47,190 nucleotides of DNA from a virus (IMGVR_UViG_3300006752_000046:1-47190); one strand, 5' to 3'; numbered from the stretch's first letter, positions 1 through 7,691 are shown. Made by a program: numbers and translations. Notes: generated by a model from the sequence alone, not told the origin.

Positions 1-239
1 GGATACTCCCAGTATATACCTCCTGCTTTTGAAAGAGTATATCCTGCAACATTACCATCTTCATCTAAGAATTCACATCTGTAGCCTTTTTCACTATCAT
101 AACCATTGATAGTACCTATACTATCCCAAACCATCATAACTTGAGATAAACCAAACCAACCATTAAACATTGATGTAGGTTTCTTTATATAGATACTTCC
201 GTAGTTTGCTAAATGCTTTTCATAAGTTTCTTTCTTCAT
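1..239 (-). CDS. Hypothetical protein, C-terminus beyond window
   Basis: An open frame on the minus strand starts with ATG at 239 and runs off the left edge with 79 codons visible. The protein begins MKKETYEKHLANYGSIYIKK and continues with a soluble, aromatic-rich sequence without recognised motifs. I do not recognise the family. It is transcribed away from the structural genes and is preceded by a promoter-like block (271-295) that it shares with the next minus-strand gene, so it probably belongs to an early or middle block. An A/T-rich leader without Shine-Dalgarno precedes the ATG. Confidence 0.7.
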   Translation of the reverse strand, partial: MKKETYEKHLANYGSIYIKKPTSMFNGWFGLSQVMMVWDSIGTINGYDSEKGYRCEFLDEDGNVAGYTLSKAGGIYWEY

Positions 240-270
240 AAGTTTTAAAATTTAATTAATTAATAATTGT

Positions 271-295
271 TTAGATTATGCATAAAGTTGTTTCT
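271..295 (-). promoter_or_regulatory. Putative minus-strand (early-type) promoter, copy 1
   Basis: Read on the minus strand this block is AGAAACAACTT-N2-TGCATA followed by an AT-rich leader, ending 32 bases before the ATG at 239. It matches the block at 551-575 at 20 of 25 positions, and both lie at nearly the same distance from a start codon. Conservation between two unrelated genes suggests a promoter or operator. It differs from the TATATTA motif used by the + strand genes. Confidence 0.55.
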
Positions 296-319
296 ATTGT
301 GGGTGTGATGGTAAATAAA

Positions 320-343
320 AAGGAGGGTTATTACACCCTCCTT
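320..343 (-). terminator. Intrinsic terminator of the 347-523 gene
   Basis: A perfect 9-bp stem (AAGGAGGGT / ACCCTCCTT) with a 6-base loop. On the minus strand it is followed by a T-rich tract (TTTTATTTACC), four bases after the stop of the small minus-strand gene. On the + strand there is no T-tract, so it works in the minus direction. Confidence 0.8.
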
Positions 344-346
344 AGT

Positions 347-523
347 TTAACTTAAACTTTCTTTTAGCAATTTCCTACCTATAAAGAAATGGCAAATACT
401 TAAAGGAATAATAAGTGCTATAGTACTATAAGGTATAACGGCTATATAAAATAATACATACCCACACACAAATCCTGCAGCAATCATGCAAGTCAAACCT
501 AGAATAAATTCTATTCTTTTCAT
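347..523 (-). CDS. Small two-segment membrane protein
   Basis: ATG at 523 and TAA at 347-349 give 58 residues, beginning MKRIEFILGL and ending KLLKESLS. Two hydrophobic stretches (about residues 5-28 and 33-48) separated by a short polar turn predict a hairpin membrane protein with positive ends. It is followed by its own terminator (320-343) and preceded by the conserved minus-strand promoter-like block (551-575), which supports it as a real gene although it is short. Function unknown. Small membrane proteins of early phage regions often act on host envelope or exclusion systems, but nothing here shows that. Confidence 0.65.
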   Translation of the reverse strand: MKRIEFILGLTCMIAAGFVCGYVLFYIAVIPYSTIALIIPLSICHFFIGRKLLKESLS

Positions 524-550
524 AAGATTAAGATTTAAATAAATAAATAA

Positions 551-575
551 TTAAGATATGCAACAAGTTGTTTCT
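551..575 (-). promoter_or_regulatory. Putative minus-strand (early-type) promoter, copy 2
   Basis: Second copy of the block seen at 271-295 (20 of 25 identical). Read on the minus strand it contains AGAAACAACTTGTTGCATA and ends 28 bases before the ATG at 523. The equal spacing and orientation of both copies point to a shared promoter or activator site. Confidence 0.55.
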
Positions 576-770
576 GCTAGCAAACATAGCCCCCCTTGCT
601 GTTTTTAGAAATGCAACCATCTTGCTGTTATCAATGGGGGGTACCAACAAGTTACATAAAGGGGTGGGATGTTTTTTATAAAGACCCACAACAATGTCTT
701 ATATGGATCATTTCTACCACCGTAAATCAATTATCCTTGGGAATGTCCTCAGCAATTGTTATATTAATGT
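576..770. other. Divergent intergenic hub
   Basis: About 195 bases between the minus-strand and plus-strand gene sets. It has unusual GC patches for this genome: CCCCCC at about 590-595, GGGGGG at about 646-651 and GGGGTGGG near 661. The 9-mer CTTGCTGTT is repeated directly at about 596 and 631. The C-run with TTG and the CAAT with G-run form an imperfect inverted repeat. TTGTTATATTA at 756-766 resembles the + strand promoter motif. A frame of about 60 codons with a TTG start crosses it but looks non-coding. It may hold regulatory sites or a structured RNA. Confidence 0.4.
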
Positions 771-941
771 ATGGATAACAAAAAAGAATTAGAAGCTGCT
801 ATAGCTTTATTAGAGTCACAGTTAACTGGGGATATGTTTCAGGATATGGAAATTAAAGATAAGATTCATAATTTACAGATGAAGATTAGTGGTGTTAAAC
901 CTACAGATTCTCATATTGATTGTATTGGATGCGGATCATAA
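771..941 (+). CDS. Small hypothetical protein with C-terminal Cys pair
   Basis: ATG at 771 to TAA at 939-941 gives 56 residues, MDNKKELEAAIALLESQLTG through DCIGCGS. The first two-thirds is an amphipathic helix with regular Leu/Ile spacing (possible coiled coil), and the end carries C-x2-C. It is the first + strand gene after the divergent region, preceded by TTGTTATATTA (756-766). No function is evident. Small helical proteins with a terminal CxxC are often metal-binding or redox-sensitive, but a single pair is not diagnostic. Confidence 0.6.
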   Translation: MDNKKELEAAIALLESQLTGDMFQDMEIKDKIHNLQMKISGVKPTDSHIDCIGCGS

Positions 942-944
942 ATA

Positions 945-960
945 ATTTTTATTATATTTG
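945..960 (+). promoter_or_regulatory. Putative late promoter (variant motif)
   Basis: TTTTTATTATATTTG, a variant of the recurrent TTTTNGTATATTA motif, lies about 20 bases before the ATG at 979. The TATATTTG core also matches the TAnnTTTG -7 box described for Bacteroidota primary sigma factor promoters. Confidence 0.45.
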
Positions 961-978
961 TTAAAACCAAAAACAATC

Positions 979-1281
979 ATGAGCAAATTTATTTTAAGAG
1001 GAAACAGGATTATGTTAGATAAACCTGTTAAAAAGGAAGAAGAAAAGAAAAAGGTAGAGATTATTTTATCTAAAGAAGACGAAAAAGGCATTGAGCAAGA
1101 TATGATGGAGCAATGGACTCATCTAAATGTTCATGCTATAGGAGTAGATGTTACCGATGTTAAAACAGGAGATAAGGTTTATGTTCGTACTAGTGCACTT
1201 CATAATGCTGAGATAATTGATTTAGATGGCGATTTAAAGCTTATGGTATCGATTCATGATGTTATATTGGTATGGGAATAA
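979..1281 (+). CDS. GroES-like co-chaperonin
   Basis: A 100-residue protein starting at ATG 979; an in-frame TTG at 958 falls inside the promoter-like sequence and is less likely. It opens with ILRGNRIMLDKPVKKEE, like the first strand of GroES (GNRhhhKP), and ends with KTGDKVYVRTSALHNAEI then LKLMVSIHDVILVWE. These correspond to the VGDkV...y...vk....hhhhre.DVhah pattern of the GroES beta-barrel. Length fits the family (about 95-110). GroES-like proteins cap the GroEL folding chamber; phage versions such as T4 gp31 help fold the capsid protein. The mobile-loop region (about residues 33-47) is charged and unlike typical host GroES. It overlaps the next gene by 10 bases. Family assignment is by eye. 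Confidence 0.6.
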   Translation: MSKFILRGNRIMLDKPVKKEEEKKKVEIILSKEDEKGIEQDMMEQWTHLNVHAIGVDVTDVKTGDKVYVRTSALHNAEIIDLDGDLKLMVSIHDVILVWE

Positions 1282-1562
1282 AGGAGTCATACGTAGATTG
1301 GTATAAGGTTATGCATGATAAGTCTACGCATACTACTGTATCTAAAGGTGATATTCCAAGTTTACCAGTTTCTGAAGACAGTATTGTAAAGTCTGTAAAA
1401 GATAAGTATCAAAAAAGATCTGATGTAGGTATATTAAAATACGGTAAAACTTTAGATAGGGATGATTTGACTAAAGAAGAGTGGTTAAATCATTTACAAG
1501 AGGAGTTAATGGATGCTACTCTATATATAGAAAAGTTATTAAAAAAAATAAAATCATTATGA
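1272..1562 (+). CDS. Small MazG-like / phage KYG-TLDR protein
   Basis: A 96-residue protein starting at ATG 1272 within the end of the preceding gene. Residues 45-92 carry the pattern KYQKRSDVGILKYGKTLDRD then LTKEEWLNHLQEELMDATLY. I know this as a widespread phage small-protein pattern (KYGxTLDRxDLxxxxWLxHxxEELxDAxxYL). The EELMD helix resembles the metal-binding EExxD helices of all-alpha NTP pyrophosphohydrolases (MazG/dUTPase-like). If active it would hydrolyse nucleotides, but only one such helix is visible, so an enzymatic role is unproven. It overlaps the next gene by 4 bases (ATGA). Confidence 0.6.
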   Translation: MGIKESYVDWYKVMHDKSTHTTVSKGDIPSLPVSEDSIVKSVKDKYQKRSDVGILKYGKTLDRDDLTKEEWLNHLQEELMDATLYIEKLLKKIKSL

Positions 1563-1762
1563 TAGTACAGATATTGATAGTAGTTATTAGTTTATTGGCT
1601 GTTATTTTAACGGCTATAATATCTTATGCATTAATGCAGGATGTAGTAGATCCTATAACTAAAAGAAGCATACAAGATAATGGTGCAAGAACTGCAGGCA
1701 TTATTGGATATATAATATGTTGTGCAATATCATTTGGTTTATGGCATTATTTATTTAAATAG
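1559..1762 (+). CDS. Small two-TM membrane protein
   Basis: ATG 1559 overlaps the TGA of the upstream gene (ATGA), giving 67 residues. A longer in-frame reading starting at 1481 would lie inside the upstream gene and is not credible. MIVQILIVVISLLAVILTAI forms the first membrane segment. A polar loop (about 28-46) follows, then AGIIGYIICCAISFGLWHYL as the second. It is the last gene before a strong terminator (1806-1839). Function unknown; a holin-like role is possible from topology, but the lysis cassette lies elsewhere (11192-12934). Confidence 0.65.
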   Translation: MIVQILIVVISLLAVILTAIISYALMQDVVDPITKRSIQDNGARTAGIIGYIICCAISFGLWHYLFK

Positions 1763-1767
1763 CATTA

Positions 1768-1803
1768 AAACAATACTTCGATTACTCCTATGTAGTATTG
1801 TTT
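1768..1803. other. Hairpin upstream of terminator
   Basis: A 10-bp inverted repeat, AAACAATACT (1768-1777) and AGTATTGTTT (1794-1803), lies just after the stop codon at 1762 and just before the terminator hairpin. Tandem hairpins of this kind can protect an mRNA 3' end or strengthen termination. Confidence 0.5.
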
Positions 1804-1805
1804 AT

Positions 1806-1839
1806 GACTCTTGTATATTTTAGCAAGAGTCTTTTTTTT
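1806..1839 (+). terminator. Intrinsic terminator
   Basis: GACTCTTG (1806-1813) pairs perfectly with CAAGAGTC (1824-1831) around a 10-base loop and is followed by eight T residues. It closes the 771-1762 unit and separates it from the appendage genes that start at 1907. Confidence 0.85.
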
Positions 1840-1864
1840 GCATTTACTTTTAAATTACGTAAAA

Positions 1865-1879
1865 TTTTAGTATATTATA
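1865..1879 (+). promoter_or_regulatory. Putative late promoter
   Basis: TTTTAGTATATTATA, a full match to the recurrent + strand motif, lies just after a terminator and about 28 bases before the ATG at 1907. The position between terminator and first gene of a new unit is what a promoter should have. Confidence 0.65.
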
Positions 1880-1906
1880 ACTGTATCTTTATTAAAAAAA
1901 AATATT

Positions 1907-2113
1907 ATGTCTAGAAAATTTATACCACAATCACCAGATCCATTTTTAAAAAAAGACTCAGACATGGCTCTTGCTAAATTTGGACACATTAATGAATTAC
2001 TAAGAATGATGCAAAGAGAATTTGCTGATGATACTGCAGCTAAAGCTGCTGGCTTAGTAGTTGGAGACCTTTATAGTAAACCAGGAGGAGCTGTACATGT
2101 AGTAAAAGCTTAA
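1907..2113 (+). CDS. Small virion-associated hypothetical protein
   Basis: A 68-residue protein with a basic, Pro-rich start (MSRKFIPQSPDPFLKKDSD), a helix (FGHINELLRMMQREFADD) and a C-terminal segment GLVVGDLYSKPGGAVHVVKA. The G-h-x-x-G-D-h-Y...h-x-V-V ending is a recurring motif in phage appendage and structural proteins, where it likely forms a small beta-hairpin. It is the first gene of the appendage unit and sits 2 bases before the collagen-like gene at 2116. Function not known; a minor structural or assembly role is inferred from context. Confidence 0.65.
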   Translation: MSRKFIPQSPDPFLKKDSDMALAKFGHINELLRMMQREFADDTAAKAAGLVVGDLYSKPGGAVHVVKA

Positions 2114-2115
2114 TT

Positions 2116-3039
2116 ATGTTAAGAAATATAAACAATTTTCTTAATATCATTAAATCAAAAAGAGTTAAAACAACTCTTACAAAAAATGATTTAATTCTTA
2201 TTGGTACTAAAGCTGGTATTAGTAAATCTGAATATCATGATACTGCAATTACATTTGGAGATCTTCAATCACAAATAACTGCAAACTCTACTCAGGGAAT
2301 TGCAGGTCAAAAAGGTGCACAAGGTCTAACAGGTCCGCAGGGTATTCAAGGTTTAGCAGGTTCAGTTGGTGCTGCAGAATTAAAATTTAAGAGTAATTGG
2401 GATCAAAATCAGTCTTATGATAAGAATGATGTAGTTTTTTTCAATAGTTCGAGTTATGTATGTACTAATGTTGTTAAAGAAGATAGTTCTGATCCAGCAA
2501 CAGATACAGATAATTGGAATTTTTTAGCATTACAAGGATTACAGGGACCTCAAGGGGTTCCTGGATCAGGTTTTACAGCATCTACAGCTAATAGATCAGG
2601 AACAAATGTAAGTCAAGGACAAGTTAGACTTAACTCTATTCTTATACCTGCAAATACATTTACTGAAGGAAGTGCTTGGAGTTATAAAGCAATGTTTGCT
2701 AAACTTAAAAATGGAGGAATCTTTACTATAAAAATGTATTTAAGCGATAGTGCTAATTTATCTGGTAAAGAAAATGTAAATTGGTTTAATATTCAAAATC
2801 ATAAAATGAACAGTTCTTCATCAACTATAACTGTATGTAGAGATTATTATGTTACTAATACAGGAACATTTGGTCAAAACAATGACACAGTTAATGATAA
2901 CTGTTCTGATTTTCAATCAGGATCTTTAGTTAGTAATTATATAATTGATTGGACTATAGATCAATATCTTGTTATAACTGGAATTAATCCAGCAGGAGAA
3001 GAATTTGAGGCATTTAGTTTAGGTGCAAAAATTTATTAA
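2116..3039 (+). CDS. Collagen-like appendage protein with carbohydrate-binding-like module
   Basis: 307 residues. Residues 1-55 ([18 protein letters not shown]...) closely match the start of the giant collagen-like protein at 3394 and are probably a shared virion-docking domain. Next come about eight Gly-X-Y triplets (around 62-85). A module of about 55 residues (WDQNQSYDKNDVVFFNSSSY...DNWNF) follows, with the W-x(5)-Y-x(4)-V-x-Y...W pattern of small CBM5/12-type carbohydrate-binding domains. A second short Gly-X-Y stretch (GLQGPQGVPG) precedes a C-terminal beta-rich domain of about 160 residues. The protein looks like a trimeric fibre or head decoration that could contact host glycans. Confidence 0.75.
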   Translation: MLRNINNFLNIIKSKRVKTTLTKNDLILIGTKAGISKSEYHDTAITFGDLQSQITANSTQGIAGQKGAQGLTGPQGIQGLAGSVGAAELKFKSNWDQNQSYDKNDVVFFNSSSYVCTNVVKEDSSDPATDTDNWNFLALQGLQGPQGVPGSGFTASTANRSGTNVSQGQVRLNSILIPANTFTEGSAWSYKAMFAKLKNGGIFTIKMYLSDSANLSGKENVNWFNIQNHKMNSSSSTITVCRDYYVTNTGTFGQNNDTVNDNCSDFQSGSLVSNYIIDWTIDQYLVITGINPAGEEFEAFSLGAKIY

Positions 3040-3050
3040 AAAATAAAAAA

Positions 3051-3380
3051 ATGTCAATAGGAAATTTAAAAACAGAAGGCGGTAAGGGCACTAATTGGCC
3101 ATGGCAATATAAGATGCTTAAAGGTATTGGTAGCTCTAATCAAGCTTTTATGGATAGAATTGGAACAGTATTAACTCCTAATGTGGCTATAAAGTCAATA
3201 ACTATTCTTAATTCAGGTTCATCAACAGGTACAATATCTATTAATGGAGGTACAGCTGTAGATTTAGAAGCAGGTGAAACAGTGACGTTTGATGCAGGTG
3301 GTAATGGTAATACATTTCCAGCAGGATATTTTACATTAACTCCAGTAGCATCTACTTTTGTAGTTACATATGTACATTAA
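3051..3380 (+). CDS. Small beta-rich structural protein
   Basis: 109 residues. The sequence is mostly short beta-strand-like stretches with Gly/Thr/Ser turns (for example SIINGG-type turns after ITILNSGSSTGTISINGG). It lies 11 bases after the collagen-like gene and 13 bases before the giant collagen gene. It resembles the 84-residue protein at 6807 in size, composition and position next to a collagen gene. A small beta-sandwich cap, chaperone or decoration protein is plausible; no family recognised. Confidence 0.6.
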   Translation: MSIGNLKTEGGKGTNWPWQYKMLKGIGSSNQAFMDRIGTVLTPNVAIKSITILNSGSSTGTISINGGTAVDLEAGETVTFDAGGNGNTFPAGYFTLTPVASTFVVTYVH

Positions 3381-3393
3381 TCATAGGTAAGCT

Positions 3394-6300
3394 ATGTTAA
3401 GAAACATAAATAACTTTTTTAATATAATTAAGGAAAAGAGAGTTAAAAAAACTCTTGAAGAAACTGATATGATCCCTATTGGGACCAGAGATGCTATTGA
3501 TAGATCTGAATATCAGGATACCGCAATTAGTTTTAAAGATCTTGAAGCGCAATTAGGTGCAAGTAGCACTGGGCCTCAAGGTACGCAAGGTGTTCAAGGA
3601 CTTGATGGTATTCAAGGAGCGCAAGGTTTAGATGGTGCTTTTGCTGCACAAGGTATACAAGGACTTCAAGGTGCTCAAGGTTTATCTGGTAGTCAGGGTT
3701 TAGAAGGTATACAAGGAAGTCTAGGTATTCAAGGAATTACAGGATCTATTGGAGTTCAAGGAAATACAGGTACTCAGGGAATACAAGGAATTCAGGGTAG
3801 TCAGGGAGTTCAAGGTATAACAGGAATTCAAGGACTTACTGGTACTATAGGATTACAAGGAATTCAAGGAGTTCAGGGTAATATAGGATTAACAGGTATT
3901 CAAGGTGCTAACGGAACTAATGGTGTAGATGGTATTCAAGGTTCTACTGGGATAACTGGCGCTCAAGGAACAGAAGGTGCTGAAGGTTCTCAAGGAACTA
4001 CGGGTATTCAAGGAGTTGCAGGTATTCAAGGTACAGATGGTTTAATAGGATCACAAGGAGCAATAGGCTCTCAAGGATTAACTGGTACACAAGGAAGTAT
4101 AGGATCTCAAGGTACTCAAGGTATAACAGGTTCTACAGGTTCACAAGGTTTAAGTGGATCTCAAGGTGCAACAGGAACAATAGGATTACAAGGTACAACA
4201 GGTGCTCAGGGAATTATAGGATCTACAGGATCCCAGGGCGCTACAGGTACTACTGGGACACAAGGTAGTACTGGAGTTACAGGTTCTCAAGGTGTAACAG
4301 GAGATACAGGAACACAAGGAGCAACAGGAATTCAAGGTTTTACTGGAGATGAAGGTGCTCAAGGTACTACTGGCGCAGTTGGTTCACAAGGTGTAACTGG
4401 TAGTCAAGGTTCTGTAGGTTCAATAGGTTTACAAGGAGCTCAAGGCACACAAGGAACTATTGGCTTAACAGGAACTCAAGGTATACAAGGTACATTAGGA
4501 ACTCAAGGTACATCAGGAACTAATGGAATTGATGGACCACAAGGTATTCAGGGTATTCAAGGAACACAAGGAATACAAGGCATAACTGGTATTCAAGGAA
4601 TAACAGGAACCCAAGGTACTGTAGGAGCTACAGGTACTCAAGGAACTACAGGTGCATCTGGCTCTCAAGGAGCTACTGGAAGTACTGGATCAACAGGAGC
4701 TCAAGGTACAAATGGGTCTATAGGTGCTCAAGGAACAATAGGAACAACAGGTTCACAAGGTGCAAATGGAATACAAGGAATAACTGGTAATACGGGTTCA
4801 CAAGGAACAATAGGAAATACAGGCTCTCAAGGTACTGTAGGATCCCAAGGAGCTGTTGGTAGTACAGGTTCAATAGGATCTCAGGGAACTATTGGATCTC
4901 AAGGTATTTCTGGTACTAATGGATCGCAGGGTGCAATAGGATCACAAGGTTCTACAGGAAATGTAGGAGCTCAGGGTACTATAGGAACTAATGGTAGTCA
5001 AGGTATAGCAGGAACTAATGGCTCTCAGGGTACTACGGGAACAACAGGAAATACTGGATCACAAGGAACAACTGGTAACCAAGGAACTACAGGGGCTGTA
5101 GGATCTCAAGGTACTATAGGTACTACGGGATCACAAGGTGCTATAGGTTCACAGGGTACAACTGGTACTAATGGAACTACAGGAAGTCAAGGAGCTATTG
5201 GATTACAAGGAAGTACAGGAACAACTGGTGCAACAGGTTCTCAAGGTACAACGGGTGTAACAGGCTCACAGGGTACAAATGGAACTCAAGGAACAACTGG
5301 AGACACAGGTTCACAAGGAATTACAGGTAATACTGGATCTACAGGTTCACAAGGAACTACTGGCTCTCAAGGTGTTACAGGCACAACAGGCTCACAAGGT
5401 ACTACTGGAAATACAGGATCTACAGGTTCTCAGGGTACAACAGGAACTCAGGGTATAACAGGAGATACAGGAAGCCAAGGTACAACAGGAACTCAAGGAG
5501 CAGTAGGGTCACAAGGTACAACAGGTACAACAGGTGCAACAGGAACACAAGGGACTACAGGAGCAAATGGTGCAGTAGGAAGTCAAGGTACAGTAGGTTC
5601 TCAAGGCTCAACAGGTAGTACAGGTACTCAAGGAAGTACAGGTTCTACAGGCTTACAAGGTGTTCAAGGCATACAAGGATTAGTTGGTACTACGGGTAAT
5701 ACAGGAGCACAAGGATCAACAGGTTCACAAGGAGTGACAGGAACTACAGGGGCAACAGGATTACAAGGAACTACTGGTGCTACAGGTAGTCAAGGTACAA
5801 TAGGATCAGTTGGTACTCAAGGCACAACGGGAACTACAGGTGCACAGGGAACTATAGGTTCGCAAGGAGCAACAGGTGCTACTGGAGGAGTTGGTAGTCA
5901 AGGGGCAACAGGAACTACAGGTTCAGTTGGCTCACAGGGAACTACAGGAAGTCAGGGTACAACAGGTACAACTGGAACTACTGGTTCTCAAGGTGCTACT
6001 GGAACAACAGGATCAGTTGGAGCACAAGGGGCTACAGGTACAACTGGCTCTACAGGGACTCAAGGTACAACTGGAGCAACGGGTGCTCAAGGAGCTCAGG
6101 GAATACAAGGTATACAAGGAATACAAGGCATTCAAGGTATAAGTGCTGCGACATCAATTACAAATAATGTTGATAATTATGTAGTTACTGCAACAGGAAA
6201 CACAACTACTCCTTTTAACGGAGAAATAAATTTACAGTTTGATGGAAGTACACTAACACTTACAGGTGATGCTGAAATGACAGGTGAGGGTTATATTACT

Positions 6301-6795
6301 GAAAATTTCCTAGCAGGAGAAGATGCACTTCCTAATTCAACTTTTACATTAACAGATGGAGCAACTTCAGCAATAACTCCAAGTACATTTGCTGAACCAA
6401 GTTTGCAAGGTCAAGTTTTAACTGAATGTGAAACGGGAGAAGACATAACAGCAGGTCAATTGGTTGCTTTAAATAAATTTGGTGTATGGGTTTTAGCTGA
6501 TGCAGATTTAGAAAGTAGTACATATCTTTTAGGAATTGCTCTTAAAACAGCAACAGAGGGTAATACAATAGATGTTTTAATAGATGGCATTATAGCCCTT
6601 GATGATAGTTTTCTTACTGTTGGAAATAAAGGTGCACCTTTATATATTTCTACAACAGCAGGAGATATAATAGGAACAGCACCAAGTGCAAGAGGAGATT
6701 ATGTTAGAATTATAGGTCATTACATTAAAGTAGATTCAACAGGAGGCGGATATATTATTACGTTTAAACCTGATGGAATTTGGGTTTTATTATAA
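3394..6795 (+). CDS. Giant collagen-like fibre/decoration protein
   Basis: 1133 residues in three parts. Residues 1-58 are an N-terminal anchor shared with the 2116 protein ([20 protein letters not shown] and an [17 protein letters not shown] segment). Residues 60-915 are an almost uninterrupted Gly-X-Y repeat of about 285 triplets, rich in [14 protein letters not shown] and GIQG units and nearly free of proline. Residues 916-1133 form a globular beta-rich C-terminal domain with an AGQLVAL...YLLGIAL...[11 protein letters not shown] pattern typical of phage fibre or decoration tips. It should form a long trimeric triple helix. With 285 triplets at about 0.86 nm rise, the rod would be about 245 nm if fully folded. 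Probably a capsid or tail fibre; which is not shown by sequence. Confidence 0.85.
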   Translation: MLRNINNFFNIIKEKRVKKTLEETDMIPIGTRDAIDRSEYQDTAISFKDLEAQLGASSTGPQGTQGVQGLDGIQGAQGLDGAFAAQGIQGLQGAQGLSGSQGLEGIQGSLGIQGITGSIGVQGNTGTQGIQGIQGSQGVQGITGIQGLTGTIGLQGIQGVQGNIGLTGIQGANGTNGVDGIQGSTGITGAQGTEGAEGSQGTTGIQGVAGIQGTDGLIGSQGAIGSQGLTGTQGSIGSQGTQGITGSTGSQGLSGSQGATGTIGLQGTTGAQGIIGSTGSQGATGTTGTQGSTGVTGSQGVTGDTGTQGATGIQGFTGDEGAQGTTGAVGSQGVTGSQGSVGSIGLQGAQGTQGTIGLTGTQGIQGTLGTQGTSGTNGIDGPQGIQGIQGTQGIQGITGIQGITGTQGTVGATGTQGTTGASGSQGATGSTGSTGAQGTNGSIGAQGTIGTTGSQGANGIQGITGNTGSQGTIGNTGSQGTVGSQGAVGSTGSIGSQGTIGSQGISGTNGSQGAIGSQGSTGNVGAQGTIGTNGSQGIAGTNGSQGTTGTTGNTGSQGTTGNQGTTGAVGSQGTIGTTGSQGAIGSQGTTGTNGTTGSQGAIGLQGSTGTTGATGSQGTTGVTGSQGTNGTQGTTGDTGSQGITGNTGSTGSQGTTGSQGVTGTTGSQGTTGNTGSTGSQGTTGTQGITGDTGSQGTTGTQGAVGSQGTTGTTGATGTQGTTGANGAVGSQGTVGSQGSTGSTGTQGSTGSTGLQGVQGIQGLVGTTGNTGAQGSTGSQGVTGTTGATGLQGTTGATGSQGTIGSVGTQGTTGTTGAQGTIGSQGATGATGGVGSQGATGTTGSVGSQGTTGSQGTTGTTGTTGSQGATGTTGSVGAQGATGTTGSTGTQGTTGATGAQGAQGIQGIQGIQGIQGISAATSITNNVDNYVVTATGNTTTPFNGEINLQFDGSTLTLTGDAEMTGEGYITENFLAGEDALPNSTFTLTDGATSAITPSTFAEPSLQGQVLTECETGEDITAGQLVALNKFGVWVLADADLESSTYLLGIALKTATEGNTIDVLIDGIIALDDSFLTVGNKGAPLYISTTAGDIIGTAPSARGDYVRIIGHYIKVDSTGGGYIITFKPDGIWVLL
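3571..6138 (+). repeat. Gly-X-Y coding repeat (collagen-like)
   Basis: A 9-base periodic tract encoding about 285 Gly-X-Y triplets. Codons vary (GGA/GGT/GGC, CAA/CAG, ACA/ACT/ACG), so the DNA is not a perfect repeat. Recurrent protein units are GSQGTTG, GTTGTTG and GIQGIQG. Proline is nearly absent, Y positions are mostly Gln, Thr, Ser or Ile, and X positions mostly Thr, Ser, Ile, Ala or Val. Confidence 0.9.
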
Positions 6796-6806
6796 AATAA
6801 AAAATT

Positions 6807-7061
6807 ATGGAAATTGGAGGTGTTAATCCAAAAAAGTTTGGAGAAATTATAGTAGAGTTAATGGATGATTTAACTATTAACTTTTATGCACCTAATAATA
6901 TGTCAATTGATACTATTGATAATATATTAAATGCTCCTACAACTACAGTTACAGCAGGAGGTCAAGCCTATACTTTAGGTAATACTATAGCTCAAGGATC
7001 TGAAGTATCTATAACTGTAAACACAGCTTCAGTAATTAGATTAAATGTAACTAACTTTTAA
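6807..7061 (+). CDS. Small beta-rich protein
   Basis: 84 residues, MEIGGVNPKKFGEIIVELMD followed by beta-strand-like TINFYAPNN and a Gly/Thr-rich tail ending IRLNVTNF. It lies 11 bases after the collagen gene and 3 bases before the lectin-like gene. Its size and composition resemble the 3051 protein. It may be a small structural or assembly factor for the appendage. No motif identifies it. Confidence 0.6.
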   Translation: MEIGGVNPKKFGEIIVELMDDLTINFYAPNNMSIDTIDNILNAPTTTVTAGGQAYTLGNTIAQGSEVSITVNTASVIRLNVTNF

Positions 7062-7064
7062 TTT

Positions 7065-7691
7065 ATGTCCATGTTTAGTTTAAAATATCTAAAAGCTAAA
7101 GCAGCAGTTGCTGCTGCATCTGTTGGTGCAAAAGTTATGGGAACAGGAGCAAGATGGCAATATAGAACAGGAGATGATAGGAGTGAATATGCAGGTAGAG
7201 TTCCTAATTTTACAACATTAGCTTCAAATAACCCATTTGGAAATACAAATAGATTTACAGATGAGTTAGGGGGGCAAACATATACTAATGGTATAGTAAT
7301 TGATTGGTCTACTTACGATAATACAACAGTTTTAGGTATGTATAGAGAGCATCAAAGTATGACAGATTGGAATGATGCAATTGATTCTGCTTTAGCATTT
7401 ACAAAAGGAACTTTTACAAGTGGGTGGAGACTTCCAAATTTTAATGAAATGAACCACTTTTGGAGAGATTATGAAGGCTTTCGTTATAGTCCACTTCAAG
7501 ATGGTGGTTATACGAGAAAATCTTATTTAGCATCAAGTACAACTAAGGGAGTACAATCTACATATTACTTTGGTTTTCCCGCAAACTTTTTTGGAACTAC
7601 GTTTCAATATTTAAAATCAAATAATAATAGTGGTAGGAATGGTTGGACTCCTGTCAGAGACTTTACAGTAAACGGAACAACATTAACATAA
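7065..7691 (+). CDS. Lcl_C/DUF1566-like (lectin-fold) appendage protein
   Basis: 208 residues. The start has an Ala-rich, basic helix (KYLKAKAAVAAASVGAKVMG). The rest follows the pattern of Lcl_C/DUF1566-type domains. These signs are a conserved TSGWRLPNFNEMNHFWRDYE (WRLPtxxE), a YLASSTTK segment (the ySST strand) and a terminal NGWTPVRDFTV (the vRpVRd ending). These domains are related to the C-type-lectin / sulfatase-modifying-factor fold and often serve as surface or receptor-binding modules. Together with neighbouring fibre genes this suggests an adhesin tip. The same fold carries variable regions in diversity-generating retroelement targets, but no template repeat or reverse transcriptase is visible in this window. 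Confidence 0.65.
   Translation: MSMFSLKYLKAKAAVAAASVGAKVMGTGARWQYRTGDDRSEYAGRVPNFTTLASNNPFGNTNRFTDELGGQTYTNGIVIDWSTYDNTTVLGMYREHQSMTDWNDAIDSALAFTKGTFTSGWRLPNFNEMNHFWRDYEGFRYSPLQDGGYTRKSYLASSTTKGVQSTYYFGFPANFFGTTFQYLKSNNNSGRNGWTPVRDFTVNGTTLT

Noticed and set aside
596-778. 60-codon + strand frame in the divergent region
   Set aside because: It needs a TTG start, has no leader resembling those of the real genes, has a Cys/Trp-rich unlikely composition and runs into the better supported gene at 771.
3571-6138. CRISPR-like array or tandem DNA repeat
   Set aside because: The periodicity is that of Gly-X-Y codons in an open frame with varied codons; there are no constant repeats with unique spacers.
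5876-6142. 88-codon frame inside the collagen-like gene
   Set aside because: Leu/Val/Gln repeats arise from reading the Gly-X-Y codon repeat in another frame.
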